From contig OY282559.1 in the NCBI GenBank assembly GCA_958295665.1, positions 129,803,605 through 129,867,604 of the forward strand: a stretch of DNA of 64,000 nt, read 5' to 3'. The notes beneath the pieces were generated by a model. It was not told the DNA's origin. It worked only from the letters and a program-made list of their open reading frames with translations, and searched no databases. The stretch comes from Tipula vernalis (Eukaryota; Arthropoda; Insecta; Diptera; Tipulidae). The translations under genes were made by a program, and so were the position numbers. Each line of letters opens with the position of its first letter. Position 1 is the stretch's first letter. Of the stretch, positions 37,000 through 48,937 are shown piece after piece.

Positions 37000-38100
37000 T
37001 ACAGGAAGGATTGAATCTTGTTCGAAGAACCGGGACTGTATGTCAAAACATTGGGTGTGTGCTGGTTGAACTCTACTGTGTACCATCAACAAAACGTCAA
37101 CTGCTGTCAGAGCGCGGTAAAATTTTTGACCCGCTTGGCTGGTTATCTCCAGCAACAGTCTCGTTTGAAATATTTCAACTACATGGTTTTTGTGATGCTT
37201 CAGGGAAAGCTTATTCAGCTGTTGTTTATGCGAGATCAACCAATTCCAACGGTGAAAGCTCTGTTCATCTAACCAACAGGACAAGCCCAACCTAACCAAT
37301 GGACCAAATACCTACTAGTAATTTGCAACATGTACCGACGAAGTTAAATATTGCCGATTGTTCGAGTCGAGGTTTATAACGAAAGCAACTAGCTCATCAG
37401 CAACATTCTAACTTTTAGCAATGATTGATGAAACGGTTTATTAAGAATAATGGGCCGCCTGGAAAATGCTGGATACCCAATAAAGCATCCAGTAAATTTA
37501 CAAAAGCAACATCCATTGACAAAGAAACTCGTGCATCACTGTGCGGAAATATCTACATCCCAATCCATCAACATTGCTATTAATTACCATAACGAAATAT
37601 TGAATAAGTTATTAAAAGAGTTTCCAAGAGGTGTATTCACTGTGTAAGAAGTCGTCGTTAATTTGGCCAGCAGATTATGGGAAAATTACATGTACCAAGG
37701 GTAACGTTAATACGTCCGTTCGTGTATGTTGGAGTCGACTACGCTGGCCCCATCATGATCAGTTCAAGAAGTTCAAATTTGTTTGTATGGCAACAAAGGC
37801 CATACACCTCAAAATTGTTGGCGATCTTTCTACGGATCCGTATATAGCATCGCTCAAGCGTTTCATTGGGAGAAGAAAATTTTGTAGGCGCTCGCAGAAA
37901 ATTGGGTGAATTTTTCGCGATTGTCGCTTCCCAAAGCCACAATGAAAAAGTATCTGCTTATCTAGGTACTCAAAAAATAGAGTGGCATACAATACCTCTT
38001 TCTGCCCCATATTTTGGTGGTTTATTGGAGGCGGGAGTGAAATCAATAAAAACTCATTCTCATCTTCTCGATCTTAATCGAACTTGGCTATTTCTTAACT
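37000..38100 (+). pseudogene. BEL/Pao RT connection, RNase H and integrase remnants
   Basis: The plus strand reads VKTLGVCWL and, in another frame, [20 protein letters not shown] then [20 protein letters not shown], the BEL/Pao RNase H start with its Asp. The 37450-37647 frame (MGRLENAGYPIKHPV ... YHNEILNKLLKEFP) is the zinc-binding part of integrase. Fragments near 37730-38060 read FKKFKFVCMATKAIHLKIVG, LSTDPYIASLKRF and WHTIPLSAPYFGGLLEAGVK, typical of the BEL integrase core. Frameshifts separate each part; C-terminal regions are absent after about 38090. Confidence 0.8.
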
Positions 38101-40049
38101 GATCATATTGAAATTTATTTATTGTATAGAATTTTTCTTCACCTATTTGAATTTTTCTTGATTTTTCCTTAACGTAACTAAATCAAATTTTGTTTTACGT
38201 AATAGAATTCTCCTTCACTTAATAGAATAATTCTTTACTTAAGAAAATATTGCTCCACTTAATTCTTGTCACTTTGATTCTCTTATCAGAATTTTCCTTC
38301 ACCTAATAGATAAATTTAATAACTATTTAAATTTTCATAGACAACTTACGCCATCAACAAACAAGTTATATCTAGTCAAAGAATTTCACAGCCATACCAT
38401 ATCTTGGCTAAATTATTTTTAAAGTAATTTTTGGAATTTTTAGTTAGCCAAAATACAGCAGAGCGTTAATGTTGTTTTATGAAGGAGGAGCTTTATAAAA
38501 ATTATTGATTTTTTTTTCTATGAAATTTTTAGTAATTTGTCTTATATTGGTGATGGATGCTGTTTTATAACCAATAATTTAGGTAGTTAGAATTAAACCT
38601 GGATGCATTTTAATTTAAAGAGACCTGACCGGAAGTATCTAATTTTATTACTTGGCAATTACAACCACTAGACCATTCTTTCATTTTGTTTTGAAATTCT
38701 TTTTGAGGAATATTAATAAAGTAACAATAGTTTTCTAGAACAAACATGAAAACAACAACACACAAATCCTTTTAAAGTGTCATTTTTCCTAATTTTTTTT
38801 CTTACTTTAAAATTATTTGATAAAACAAAAATTATGTGGAACAGTTTTTAAAACTTCTGTGGATTTATATAAATAGTTTAAAATAAAATAAAAAAGTTGG
38901 TGTTTCTTTCAAACTTTAAAACTACTGTTGAAGAAATAAAACAAAGTTTTTGCTAGAAATATTTTTCATTCTTTAACTACTAAGAATAAACTGTTACTAC
39001 TAAATTATATACCAGACCATAGTCTAAGCGGCTACCAATTCGTATTTTGCTTGATTTAGATGCGATCACAGTTTGTGTAATGTGTTATACACACACATTA
39101 TACCTATACGGATTTTTTTCTTTTAGACTTGTTGCTATTTTTCTACGTTATCAACTGGAATAACCATCCTCATACATATAAGTCAATGTATAATATGTCA
39201 AAATGAAAATTTCAAACAGTGAAATTGTATACAATAAAAACATGTAATTACATTTTAATTACTCAGTGCTTTGTACATTGTATATAACGCAGTATGCATA
39301 CGTACTCGTATACAAATAAATGCGGTGGGTGCGGTAAACAGGTAGAAATAATTTACATTTTAATTATGTTTCATTATGATGTGCAACGTGCATACATTAA
39401 TTTGAAGAATTTTCAATCTTTTTATGACTTCAAATGTATGTATAGTTTGTATTTTTATTTTTAACTATGCATCTGTACAATGCTAATGAGAATCATTTTT
39501 AAATTAAAGGAATTTAGAGATTTAGGAATTTGTAAAATTAATAATGATGTCTAAGAATTTTATCTTATGTCTGTTTAGTCATGTTCCCAATTATTAATGG
39601 TGTATCGCTGTGGTCAAAAAGTATATAATAATACTTTATAAATACAATACAAACGTTTTATTATTCTTTAAAATTTATTTCATCTTCTTCAAAGTCATCC
39701 GCTTCGAATAGAATACAATTAATGACTTATATGAGGGGACTTTTACTTAGTTAACCACACGGAGATGGCTCAGAAGATAGGATATTCTGTGTGAGCAGAC
39801 GTAGAGATTAAATAATTGTATTGTGAGGATAAATCGAAAACCTAAAATAGAATGTTTAAAATTTAAGAGGCGTTCGTTTACCAGCGCCGACATTTCATTG
39901 CCTTATATACAAAAAATAATTAAAGCGATTATACAAAGAAACCTATTGAAAGTTTAACTAGGATGGATCACTTGTGTAAAAACGAGACGCGAATTTTTGT
40001 AAACACCATTTAGTAGTATTTACTAGAACATACAGGTGCCCACAAAAAT
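38101..40049. other. AT-rich intergenic stretch, no gene seen
   Basis: About 1.9 kb of AT-rich sequence. The first 200 bp contain a loosely repeated CCTTCACTTAATAGAA-type phrase. No coding or RNA gene was recognised. Confidence 0.4.
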
Positions 40050-40079
40050 CTTGAATTGATATAGATGATCACATACATG

Positions 40080-40395
40080 AAAGCTGGATTCCTTCCTAAT
40101 CTGGGTAGTACCAAAAAAGCTTCGGGGGCCCGTAAAATTACAGTAGTAATTGACTACAGAAAATTGAATGACAAAACTATTGGATGCTTTTAGGAAATCC
40201 TCCTAATTTAGAAACAAATCCTCTCATGAGAAAACCGTATTCTCACCCGATCAAGGCCACTTTGAGTTGAAAATAAAAATGTCCCAGCAATATTCCAACC
40301 AGCCACGAATAATATGCTAGATGACATTATAATTGTTGGGTTCAATTTGGCCAACCATATAGAAAATCTTCGGGAAATACTCAAAAGACTCTCTG
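40080..40395 (+). pseudogene. Ty3/gypsy RT fragment (5' part)
   Basis: The strand reads IWVVPKK, KITVVIDYRKLNDKTI and, after a gap, MLDDIIIVGFNLANHIENL then REILKRLS. These are the RT finger motif, a xLDD catalytic motif and the following helix. Several frames are used and the palm between the parts is shortened, so it is a decayed copy. Confidence 0.75.
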
Positions 40396-41065
40396 TTTGT
40401 GATTATGTCTGCGGGATAGTCTGGGGTAATTCATCCGCCGTTCGTATTCGATAAATCTGATGACTTGTTGTCGCTCTGATTGGTTGCAAGCGGAATATTT
40501 TCTCGTGTCCGTTGTATAAAGCGTGGGTTGTAAAGTTACAGTAGCAATTTTCCAAAGTCCGAAGTGAATGCTGAGGTCCAAATTGTTATTCAATAGATTG
40601 CCGTGTCCGTGTAGAGAGCTGGGGTCAATTATTGAAGTAGGTATGTTCGGATGTCCAGGAAAAATGCAGGTAAAATTATAAAAATCACTTTTTCTCCAAT
40701 TAATTCGCTTTATTTTCACACTTTTTGTTGACACTTGAAAGTATTTTTTTGAAGTGATTTAATTTTTTGCGTTCACAAAAATTGTACAATTTTTTAATAA
40801 TTATATTACAGTGACATCTACCCTATGTAACTTAGATTAATACTTTTTCTATGTTTTAGTACTACTATGTTCATGTTTGTTATTTACTCTATTGCAACGT
40901 AGATGTCTCTGTATCTTAGTATGAAGTAAGTTTTGTTATTTTATAAATGTCAAATACATAAAATAAATAAATTTGGTTGTCAAAATGGTAAGTTTTTATA
41001 TAATGCAAATTGAATTAATTAAATGAATATTAAATAGGGATTTATATAATTACAATTTTAGATAA
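40396..41065. other. Unclassified sequence between gypsy RT and the DUF7869 element
   Basis: A 117-codon minus-strand open frame (40734-40381) here matches no family I recognise. The block, together with 44184-44543 on the other side of the transposon, could be an LTR or other element inserted in the gypsy RT. An ATG followed by a consensus donor (ATG GTAAGT) lies at 40985-40993, but the frame of a splice to the transposase exon at 41465 does not fit. Confidence 0.3.
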
Positions 41066-41464
41066 TTCGTCGCCCGAAAATTAGTTTGGTCCATACGCCA
41101 AATTTGGGTTTTTTAAACTGATGATGCAGATTAGTGTAAAATGATCGGCGTTTTCAGAATCTGTAGTCGGTTTTTTTAAATTCGTAACCGTTGATGAGAT
41201 ATTGAATCCTCAGTTTGTTCCATATCCAGATTTTTACAAATTTTAAATTATCGTTTGGTCCATATCGCGATTTTTGGCTTATGGAACAAAATTCTAATGT
41301 ATTTGGATAAAAAAAAAACTTAACGATTAGTTTGGGCCAAACGCCCAATAATAATTTTTTTCTACAATATTGTAAAAATTAGTTTTTCAGGTATATACAA
41401 ATAATTTTTTATGTACTTATTTTATTTAGAATTAACTTATTTCTAATTAATTGTAATTTAACAG

Positions 41465-43496
41465 GCGATGATTCTGATAAAGATCCTACCTACATACCAG
41501 GAGAAAATGTAGTAAACGAATTATGTTTTAGTAAGTTTTTTTGAAACAATTCCAATCTCTAAATTCAATTTGTTTTTTTTTTATTTCTAGATAGGAGTAA
41601 CAATATTCCACTTCCTTTGATAAAAAATTATGAACAAGTTGAGATCTTGAGAGATTTACCATCTAATTCAAGTTTTTACGGTGAGAGCTAATATTTTGCT
41701 AATGATGCGAAAATTGATTATTATGACACTAAATTGATCCATATTTATTATAGGCTCAGAAAATCAATCTCCAAAAATTACAAGGAAAAGAAAAAAAAAT
41801 GTTGATCTTTGGAAATCCACCGTCAATAAAAAATTGAGGCAGTCTGGAAAACCATATATAAATTGGAAGAACCAACCGATGCCTGCTAGACAAATGAAAC
41901 CTGCATGCAAAAATACTTGCTTTTTCTTATGTTCTAAAAACTTTACTGACAGCGATAGATTGAAAATATTTGAAAGCTTTTGGAGCATGTCAGATGATGA
42001 TAAAACCACATTTTATTTTAAATTTGTCAAAGGAGTTACTATTAAGCGACGTCGAGTACTGTCTGAAGTGAAAAAGCATTCGTTTCAATTTTTCCTTCAA
42101 TTAAATGACCACATAATTCGTGTTTGTAGGTTATTTTTTTTTGAATACGTTGAACATAACAAAACGAAGAATATATTATTGTTTCGAAAATTTTGCTGAA
42201 ACTGAAACTGGTTGTCCGCAACCTATGAAACGGGGTAAAAATACAAAACGTGTGACGTCTGCCGTAAAACTCAACGAAGTGCGAGATCACATTAACAGTT
42301 TCAAAACGGTTGATTCCCATTATTGCCGTGCTGACTCGCAAAGAAAGTATTTGGAAACTAACCTTAGTTTAGCAAAAATGTACCAGCTTTACGTAGAAAA
42401 ATATGACGATCCAGTTAAAATATCAATTTACAGAAACATTTTCAATAACGAGTTCAATATTTCATTTTACAAACCAAAAAAGGACCAATGCGATAAATGT
42501 TTATTATATCAACAAAATGAAACACCATCCGAGGAAGAAACTTTGATATACGAGCAACATAAAAAGGAGAAGTTAGCATGCAGAGGTGATCGAGATATTG
42601 ATAGGAGTAATATTGATCCGAATACATGCATTTTGTGCTACGATTTACAGAGAGTGATCGGCTTGCCGAAGGGAAATGCTTCATCATTCTATTATAAACG
42701 GAAACTAAACCTGTATAATCTGACAGGAACAGCCATAATTCCGAATAGAAAAAAAATTACATACTGTGCCATATGGACCGAGGCACATAGTGGTCGATCC
42801 GGTAATGATATTTGTAGTGCATTAATTCGTATACTGAATCAGATGATTTCAGATTTTCCATTTATTAAATGTATTACGTTGTGGAGCGATTCCTGTGTAC
42901 CGCAAAATCGCAACAAAATTAATACAACAGCACTAAAAATATTTTTGAACTCTAACAGAAATTTAGAGCGAATAGTTCAAAAGTTTTCAGAGCCAGGCCA
43001 CTCGAATATACAGGTAGTTGATTGTGTACACTCAGCTATTGATCGATATTTAAAGAACTTGGAAGTACACAGTCCTCTTCATTTTGTGCGATTAGTTAAA
43101 AAAATAAATTTTAAAAATGTTTCACTGGCCATATTGCAAATGAAGCCGACAGACTTTAAAATATATTCACACTCGGCTGGTAAGATGGACTTTGGTAGAG
43201 TTCCATTTTTCAAAATTAAATCAATTTTGTATGAGCAAGAGGAAAGTAATTGTTTTACATTAAAATTTAAATTTTCATTTCAAGAAATGACTTACAAAAC
43301 TTGCTCCCTGCATAAAAAGGCTACTAGAAATGTACTTCCCACTCCAAAAAACCTTTTTAATAATGCAATTGGTACGCTACCAGCACACCCGATTGCCAAG
43401 GAGAAAATTAAAGATATAACTGCCCTTTTCCCATTTCTGCCAACGGAAGATGTGGAATATTTTAAGGCTCTATTCCAAAATAGTAGAAAAAAATAA
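41465..43496 (+). CDS. DUF7869-type DDE transposase, nearly intact
   Basis: Exons 41465-41530, 41591-41680 and 41754-43496 have good GT-AG sites and compatible phases; the first coding exon was not found. The protein reads DDSDKDPTYIPGENVVNELC, then RKRKKNVDLWKSTVNKKLRQ and a Cys-bearing N-terminal region. At 42134-42142 a run of nine T shifts the frame; eight T would join RVCRLFF to LNTLNITKRRIYYCF. From there 450 codons are open: a Cys pair CDKCLLYQ, then CYDLQ (Asp 175 of the downstream frame), LWSDSCVPQNRN (Asp 257) and KFSEPGHS (Glu 291), a plausible DDE triad by inference. The stop is at 43494-43496. The extra T may be a mutation or an assembly error. Confidence 0.75.
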
Positions 43497-43529
43497 ACTG
43501 GATGTTAGAGATAATTTTTTAGATATAAG

Positions 43530-43676
43530 GTAATGAAGTCTATTTTGTGATCAATTTTATATTAAGACAATGAAGTCTGTTTTGTGATCAATTTTATATT
43601 AAGACAATGAAGTTTGTTTTGTGATCAATTTTATATTAAGACAATGAAGTCTGTTTTGTGATCAATTTTATATTTG
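43530..43676. repeat. Tandem repeat, 37 bp unit, four copies
   Basis: The unit ATGAAGTCTGTTTTGTGATC then AATTTTATATTAAGACA is repeated about four times with single-base differences, immediately downstream of the transposase stop and inside the transposon. Confidence 0.9.
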
Positions 43677-44543
43677 AAGCTGTAAAAAACCTGTGATTAA
43701 ACGCTCTTTATTTTATTTTTATTTTATGATATAACTAAACTTGTGAACAAAAGTTGTGTTCTATCATCATTTAATTTCGTTTTAATAAATTGAATAAGCA
43801 AAAAAAATTGTTTTATTTACCAAAATCTGAAAATCAAATTAATTTTCTAATGAAATTTGACAACTTTATTCAAATTATATTGTTCCATATCCAAATCAGT
43901 TTGGTCCATATCCTACAGAACGAACAAGTTAGTGAAAATAGTGTGGATATGGACCAATTTGAAAAAATTGCGTCTCTGGAAAACTCCAATTCCGAACCAA
44001 TGAAGCGTCAGACCTTTTCGATTAAATTGAATTTAAGCTCTCAATGTATGCAGTGAAATTCTACAAAAAAATAAAAAAATTCTATCAAGTACTTTTTGCT
44101 TTATTTCGCTTCAAACATAAAAGTTGGTTTTCTCGAGATTAGAGTAAATGGTGTATGGACCAAACTAATTTTCGGGCGACGAATTAACAAGGATATACAG
44201 TTTAGATGTACAGCTGTGACATGGAAGACGGAAACTAATATCTTCCTCTACGGTGATGGCAATACAATGACCCGAGTATGCTGATCAGCTGTTGGCTCAG
44301 ATAAGTACAGTGTAAATTTATGGTTATTTAAGTGATGATTCTTTGTGTTGTTCTCTTCTGTTTCTTTTAGGTATTGGATTTGACGATAATTGGCGAGACG
44401 TTTGGTGAAAAATATGTGTTGTGAAAGTTAATGTGTGATGTGTATTGTGTGTCAAAAACTCTCACAAACACTCTCAGAATTTATCTTAAAAATACAACTC
44501 GACAAATACGAGCTTTTAAAAAGAGACACCTAATTGCTTTTGT

Positions 44544-45582
44544 ATATAATCACACAAGAAGAAGTTCAGCCAAATCCCGATGAAAAACAAAAAATTATCC
44601 AGTGTCCGTTACCGACTACTCAGAAACAGCTTAAGCAATTTCTTGGGCTGTCATCCAAAAAAGGTAGTGTTGTGAACATAATCGACCCGGAGTCCATAGA
44701 ATCGTCCAAAACTCTAAAAAAAAAATATCCAAGGATCAAATATTGGCTTATCAACCTTACAACGGGCACATCAAACCATGCTTTAGGTGTGGTACTATCC
44801 CAAATGCATGATAATGCAGAAATACTAAGTATATTTGTGTCCAGGACTCTGAACAGACGCAACTAGTGAAAAGCAATCACTGGCTATTAATTGATTAGTA
44901 AAAAAATATAAACCCTACCTATGGGGAAATTTACGCTTCTTACGGATCACGACCCCCCATTCATCAATACTTCAGAAAAAAAGTTAAAAATACCGGGATG
45001 GCGTTTGGAGCTTTAGAATTTTGTCTGTATAGTAAAGAAGTGAATTTTCGCGATTCAAATGAATCAAATACCGAAAACACTAGTTCAGAGAACGAATTGA
45101 TTAGAAACCATGTGCCTAGCGAATATAAAATACAATCCATTCCGCTTATACATCAAGCGATCGCCCAATAAACCATTACAAGAACCAAATCATTTCCTAA
45201 CTCCAGTAGGGTGATTATCGTAAAAGAATCTTTCGATTAAAATAATATCCTAAAATCTTAAGAAATTTCCATGACGACAAACAATCAGCCATGTTAGCAT
45301 TTTAACGAATTTGAATCGGCAAGATGCCACAGCATCTTCAAATAGGTAAAAGGTCAGATTAAGCGATCGTACTTTTTTCCACGTACATCACAAAAAAGTA
45401 AGCATAATTACGCAAATTCCTGTGACAAATGTAACACGCATGTAAGAGAGAAAGCCATACAATAATAAAATGATTCCAATGGTCTTCAAATGTATTGGAA
45501 TAACATACTACGTGTGCAATATTTGTCGGAAGAGATACCGTAAAACACAAGATGAGATTTCGTTTCCTCGTCATCGAGCAAT
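44544..45582 (+). pseudogene. Ty3/gypsy RT thumb, RNase H and integrase zinc region
   Basis: The strand reads IITQEEVQPNPDEKQKIIQC then LPTTQKQLKQFLGLS (RT thumb) and NHALGVVLSQMHDNAEILSI then FVSRTLNR (RNase H), with the usual first Asp not evident. It continues YKPYLWGNLRFLTDHDPPF and further ESARCHSIFK and NSCDKCNTHV, the Cys pair of the integrase zinc finger. Stops occur after NRRN and in the later segments. Confidence 0.75.
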
Positions 45583-46571
45583 GGTTAGGTTAGGTTAGGG
45601 TGGCTGTCCTAAGGGACCGGCATAGACATAACAATGGTCTACTACATTCACACTTAAAAAAATAACTTTAATTTTTAATTAAAGCCTTGCATTTTGACTC
45701 ATGTCTTACAAGTTATTATTAAATTGTAATGTCCTGATTGCATTAAAATCAATTTTAACTCAATTATGAAGACTTCTAAAGCGGTATTATTGCATTAAAA
45801 AATATTTTTAATAAAACAATTAAATATTTTAAAGCAACCTGCTCAAATTGAAAAATTATACCAACGTAAAATCCGCTAAAATAAGTGCACTTAAATAAAT
45901 TCATGCATGTGTTTTGCTTTACTGATATAAAATTCGCTAATTCAAATCGACTAAATGATAAATAAAATAATTGGGTTTTCTGAATTCGAAAATGTCTATT
46001 ATGTTAAAGGTAAGCTTTAAAAGATGGATGTTTGGTTTTTTAAAGTAACCTTCTCTCTGAGATTTCGGTACTTAAGGCACCAAAAATAAGGACCAAATCA
46101 GCAAACCCCAGATAAACAGGGCTAAACTCACGCAACTTGCTTTAAAATTTAATACTTCTAAAATAACTAAATTATAACCCTCGAGGTACCATTGGACCAT
46201 CTATAGTTCAATACCCTCCTAGCTCCTTCCTGAAGCAAAAGTTTGCATGTAGCGAGTGGAATTTCTACATTTATGTTACTTGGTAAAGTGAAGCAATTTA
46301 TGAGCGAGTTCATCTGCCTTTTCATTACCTGCAACACTGAAGTGACCTGGCAGCTGGCACCCACGTTAAGTGGATATTGAACTGATCTGCCAGACGTAAG
46401 GAAATATGCTCACAGCGTTTTAATAGCGGCATGACTGTCCGTAAAAATGTGAATATCCCTTACAAATACTACATTATACCTCAACCAATCCACGGCCTCA
46501 ATTATTGCAATTAATTCAGCCTGAAAAATGGTGCAACAAGATGAGATTTCGTTTCCTCCTCATCGAGCAAT
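45547..46571 (-). mobile_element. 5'-truncated non-LTR retrotransposon with 36 bp target duplication
   Basis: Bases 45547-45582 and 46536-46571 are the same 36 bp (ACAAGATGAGATTTCGTTTC onward) with one mismatch; they flank a 953 bp insertion. On the minus strand the insertion starts in an RNase H domain and ends in CCCTAACCTAACCTAACC, i.e. three TTAGG-type units on the plus strand. Long target duplication, 5' truncation and a short-repeat 3' tail are features of target-primed reverse transcription. The insertion is within the gypsy integrase region. Confidence 0.85.
46165..46535 (-). pseudogene. Non-LTR retrotransposon RNase H domain fragment
   Basis: The minus strand reads CCTIFQAELIAIIEAVDWLR then FVRDIHIFTDSHAAIKTL, matching the Glu and second Asp motifs of retroelement RNase H. 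With a frame change it reads HFSVAGNEKADELAHKLL, the His/Asp-bearing last motif. The upstream RT and endonuclease are absent because of 5' truncation. Elements with this domain belong to the I/LOA/R1-related groups; closer assignment is not possible. Confidence 0.82.
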
Positions 46572-46997
46572 AGCTTCATTCCAAATAAAACAGTATAGAA
46601 GATTCGATACACAGTTATGAACCGTTAGATTGAAGGTCCATGCCTTGTGCGCAAATTCGGTGTACTCATGCTAGTTCTTTTGATTCCGTTGAATATCAAC
46701 CTTTTCGTATTTTTATGCCGTAAAAATTGATACATTCAAATTGAACTGAATTAAAATTGCATCAAATCCTTAAAATTAGAAAGATTTTTTAAATTCGATT
46801 TTTGTCCGCGTTATTCATTGGGTGAATATCAAGCCGCTCGACTGATGATGGTACCAGTAAAATCTAAAAATTTTAGCTGTTGATGATATTTCCTGAATTC
46901 CAAGTTACGTGACTTTATGAAAGATTTGTTGTTTTTTATTCGCCCTCCTCACGTTCACTCCTACTCGCGAAGTATCTTCTGTTTTGAGTGTTGTTCA
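46572..46997. other. Residual sequence, probably gypsy 3' part
   Basis: This stretch continues from the gypsy integrase region but I recognise no domain after about 46600. It ends at the left terminus of the next DNA transposon. Confidence 0.3.
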
Positions 46998-47300
46998 CCC
47001 AAGTAGCATTTCAAGTTGTGAAACGGTTCCCACATCGTTGTCACAACTAATTTCATCGCTATTTGGATGTGGCGAACCGTAGATCACAACGGCTCCACGT
47101 GGTTGTCACAACCAATTTGGCGAAAATAATCGGTTGTCACAATATTGTGACAACGTTGTGAGCCAGTTATGGTTATATCCCACAACTATTTGAATTTGTG
47201 AAACGGTGATGAAGCTGTTGTAAAATAGTTCTATAAAAGTTGTTACAACGCTGTGTGAGAGTTGCCGCAGCTCATTTACAACTATTTCACAACTAGTACT
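46998..47300. repeat. Left subterminal repeat array (TTGTGACAAC type)
   Basis: Many copies of GGTTGTCACAA, TTGTGACAAC, TTGTGAAACGGT and CACAACTA occur in both orientations, for example at 47038, 47098, 47130, 47192 and 47260. Such arrays commonly serve as transposase binding sites in EnSpm-type elements; that role is inference here. Confidence 0.75.
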
Positions 47301-47394
47301 GGTGATCGGAGACTCGAAGATGAGGAAAATGAAAAGTTTGTTCGTGCTACCAAACGAATTCATCCACGGACATCGTCGATAAATTTCAACAATC

Positions 47395-48690
47395 ATGTTG
47401 AAAAAGCGCAATACATATGTTGTTCCAGGTGAAAACAACCCACAACAACTTCATTTTAATAGTTTAAAAGTTCCACCGAATCAAGCCATGTCACATCAAA
47501 CATCAACAGCAGAAAAACTATCACAAGTACCAAATTTATATCGAAAACAAATACATTCACCACTTGCCACTTATCACATCATGCCTCAAACATCACCAAT
47601 ACAAGAACCATCTCGGACATCAAATTTGAATACCCCACAGCAAGAACAGCAGCCTCCAACTTCAATTCTGTCCCAATCATTATTGAACACAATTTTAACC
47701 GAAGGCCATTCCCAACTTCTTAATAACAGCGATATTAATCAAGGTAGAGAAATCATTGACCTTTACCAAGAAGATAACGTGGAATATTTGGAGGAAAATA
47801 ACAATGATTGGAACAGTTCCATTAGTCGAATAGAGGCCAATCAAACCAAAATCTTAAGTGAAATCGAAATTTTAAAAAAATCGCAAATTTATATCTCTAA
47901 TACTATGACAACAATAATGACTCAACATTCAGAAATAATAAGACTGCTATCGACCGGTAAGACAAAAGATCAACTTGAAGAGGAAAATTTTACGTTTGAG
48001 CCAATTTCGACCATTGAAGAGATGTGATAACAAATTGAAGGATGAGTCATTTATGAGGAAGGTGGTAATTAATTAATTATATATATTTATATTATCTATA
48101 TGTTAATTTGACGTATTAAATAATATTTCATTTGTTTATTTAGACATCCTACCTAGCTAAAATTTGTGGAACTAGTGGTAAAAGAAATGGATGGGATGTT
48201 TAATATAAAGTAATAGATCATTATATTACACGCGAAGTTATGCAATTATGCAAATGGGCAAAATGTGGTGGTAAAGATAAACCAGCTTTAATCATATTTA
48301 GCAATATTCATCATTGTTTTTTCAATGCAATTTTACTAGCCGATTCAAAATATACTTTTGAAGAAAATCAAAAGTTTTTTAAGGCAGTTTGTAAAAACAG
48401 CAAAACGTCGTTTAGAGGAGAAATTATGTAAAACTAGTGAAGGCGAATATACTAAGAGGTAGACATCATATAACTTCATATTGATTATAATTTAATAACC
48501 ATATTTAATGTATATTTTGAATTTTTACAGATCTAAAGTGGCCAAGCGCGGTTTGAAGAACGACGAAATTATTGCAGAAGAAAATTTAGACCAGAACATC
48601 AAAAATACTGAAGATATATTAATTTCTCCTACAGGAGGCATCATTTGTGATGATGATAATATTTCAATATCGGGGGTCCATGCGGGTTGA
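47395..48690 (+). pseudogene. Transposon accessory gene, DUF4806-like
   Basis: ATG 47395 opens a 210-codon frame rich in Gln/Ser/Pro, with a helical segment (SSISRIEANQTKILSEIEIL). It ends FEPISTIEEM, then a frameshift (about 48026) and DNKLKDESFMRK before a donor near 48060. The next exon (acceptor TTTAG, about 48145) reads SYLAKICGTSGKRNGWDV*Y then KVIDHYITREVMQLCKWAKC and FEENQKFFKAVCKN. A further exon from about 48531 reads SKVAKRGLKNDE. The layout resembles DUF4806-type proteins found next to this transposase in other insects; this rests on memory. Stops at 48020s and about 48200 and a frameshift near 48412 break it. Confidence 0.55.
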
Positions 48691-48937
48691 TGGCCCGATG
48701 AACAACAACATATCTGACATTGAAATAGTAACCAATAATAAATCCAATTAAGTCTTTTGAATTGAGCACTTACGTTCAGCTGTAATAATCATATTTTTTA
48801 TTATTTAAATGTTATTTTAATTTTACAATGAAGTCAACAACTAATTATTTGTTTCAATTAAATATGTTATTTTATACTCTGAAATATATTCTTTAATGTT
48901 TTCAAAAATTACATTTGTATTCGATTTTCAATTTATT

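Larger units (their letters stand above)
41066..44183 (+). mobile_element. DNA transposon with DUF7869-type transposase, about 3.1 kb
   Basis: The left terminus TTCGTCGCCCGAAAATTAGT then TTGGTCCATAC (from 41066) is the exact inverse of the right terminus (44153-44183), giving inverted repeats of about 31 bp. Flanks read ATAA on the left and TTAA on the right, perhaps a 4 bp TTAA-like duplication. Inside both ends the phrase TTTGGTCCATATC or its inverse recurs several times (near 41210, 41262, 41330, 43895, 43945), as expected of subterminal transposase sites. One spliced transposase gene fills the middle. Confidence 0.85.
40050..46700 (+). mobile_element. Second Ty3/gypsy pol remnant, split by a 4.1 kb insertion
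   Basis: RT fragments at 40080-40395 continue at 44544, where the thumb, RNase H and the zinc-binding part of integrase follow. The 4.1 kb between contains an unidentified flank and the DUF7869 transposon. A non-LTR fragment interrupts the integrase region at 45583-46535. No LTRs were recognised with confidence. Confidence 0.65.

Noticed and set aside
40381..40734. 117-codon minus-strand open frame as a gene
   Set aside because: Starts in unclassified repeat-like sequence and overlaps the end of a gypsy RT fragment on the other strand; no family match.
40985..40993. ATG followed by a splice donor as first exon of the DUF7869 transposase
   Set aside because: It lies outside the inverted termini and its phase does not fit the exon at 41465.
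45583..45600. Telomere (TTAGG array)
   Set aside because: Only about three units, and they form the 3' tail of a non-LTR fragment inside a gypsy element.
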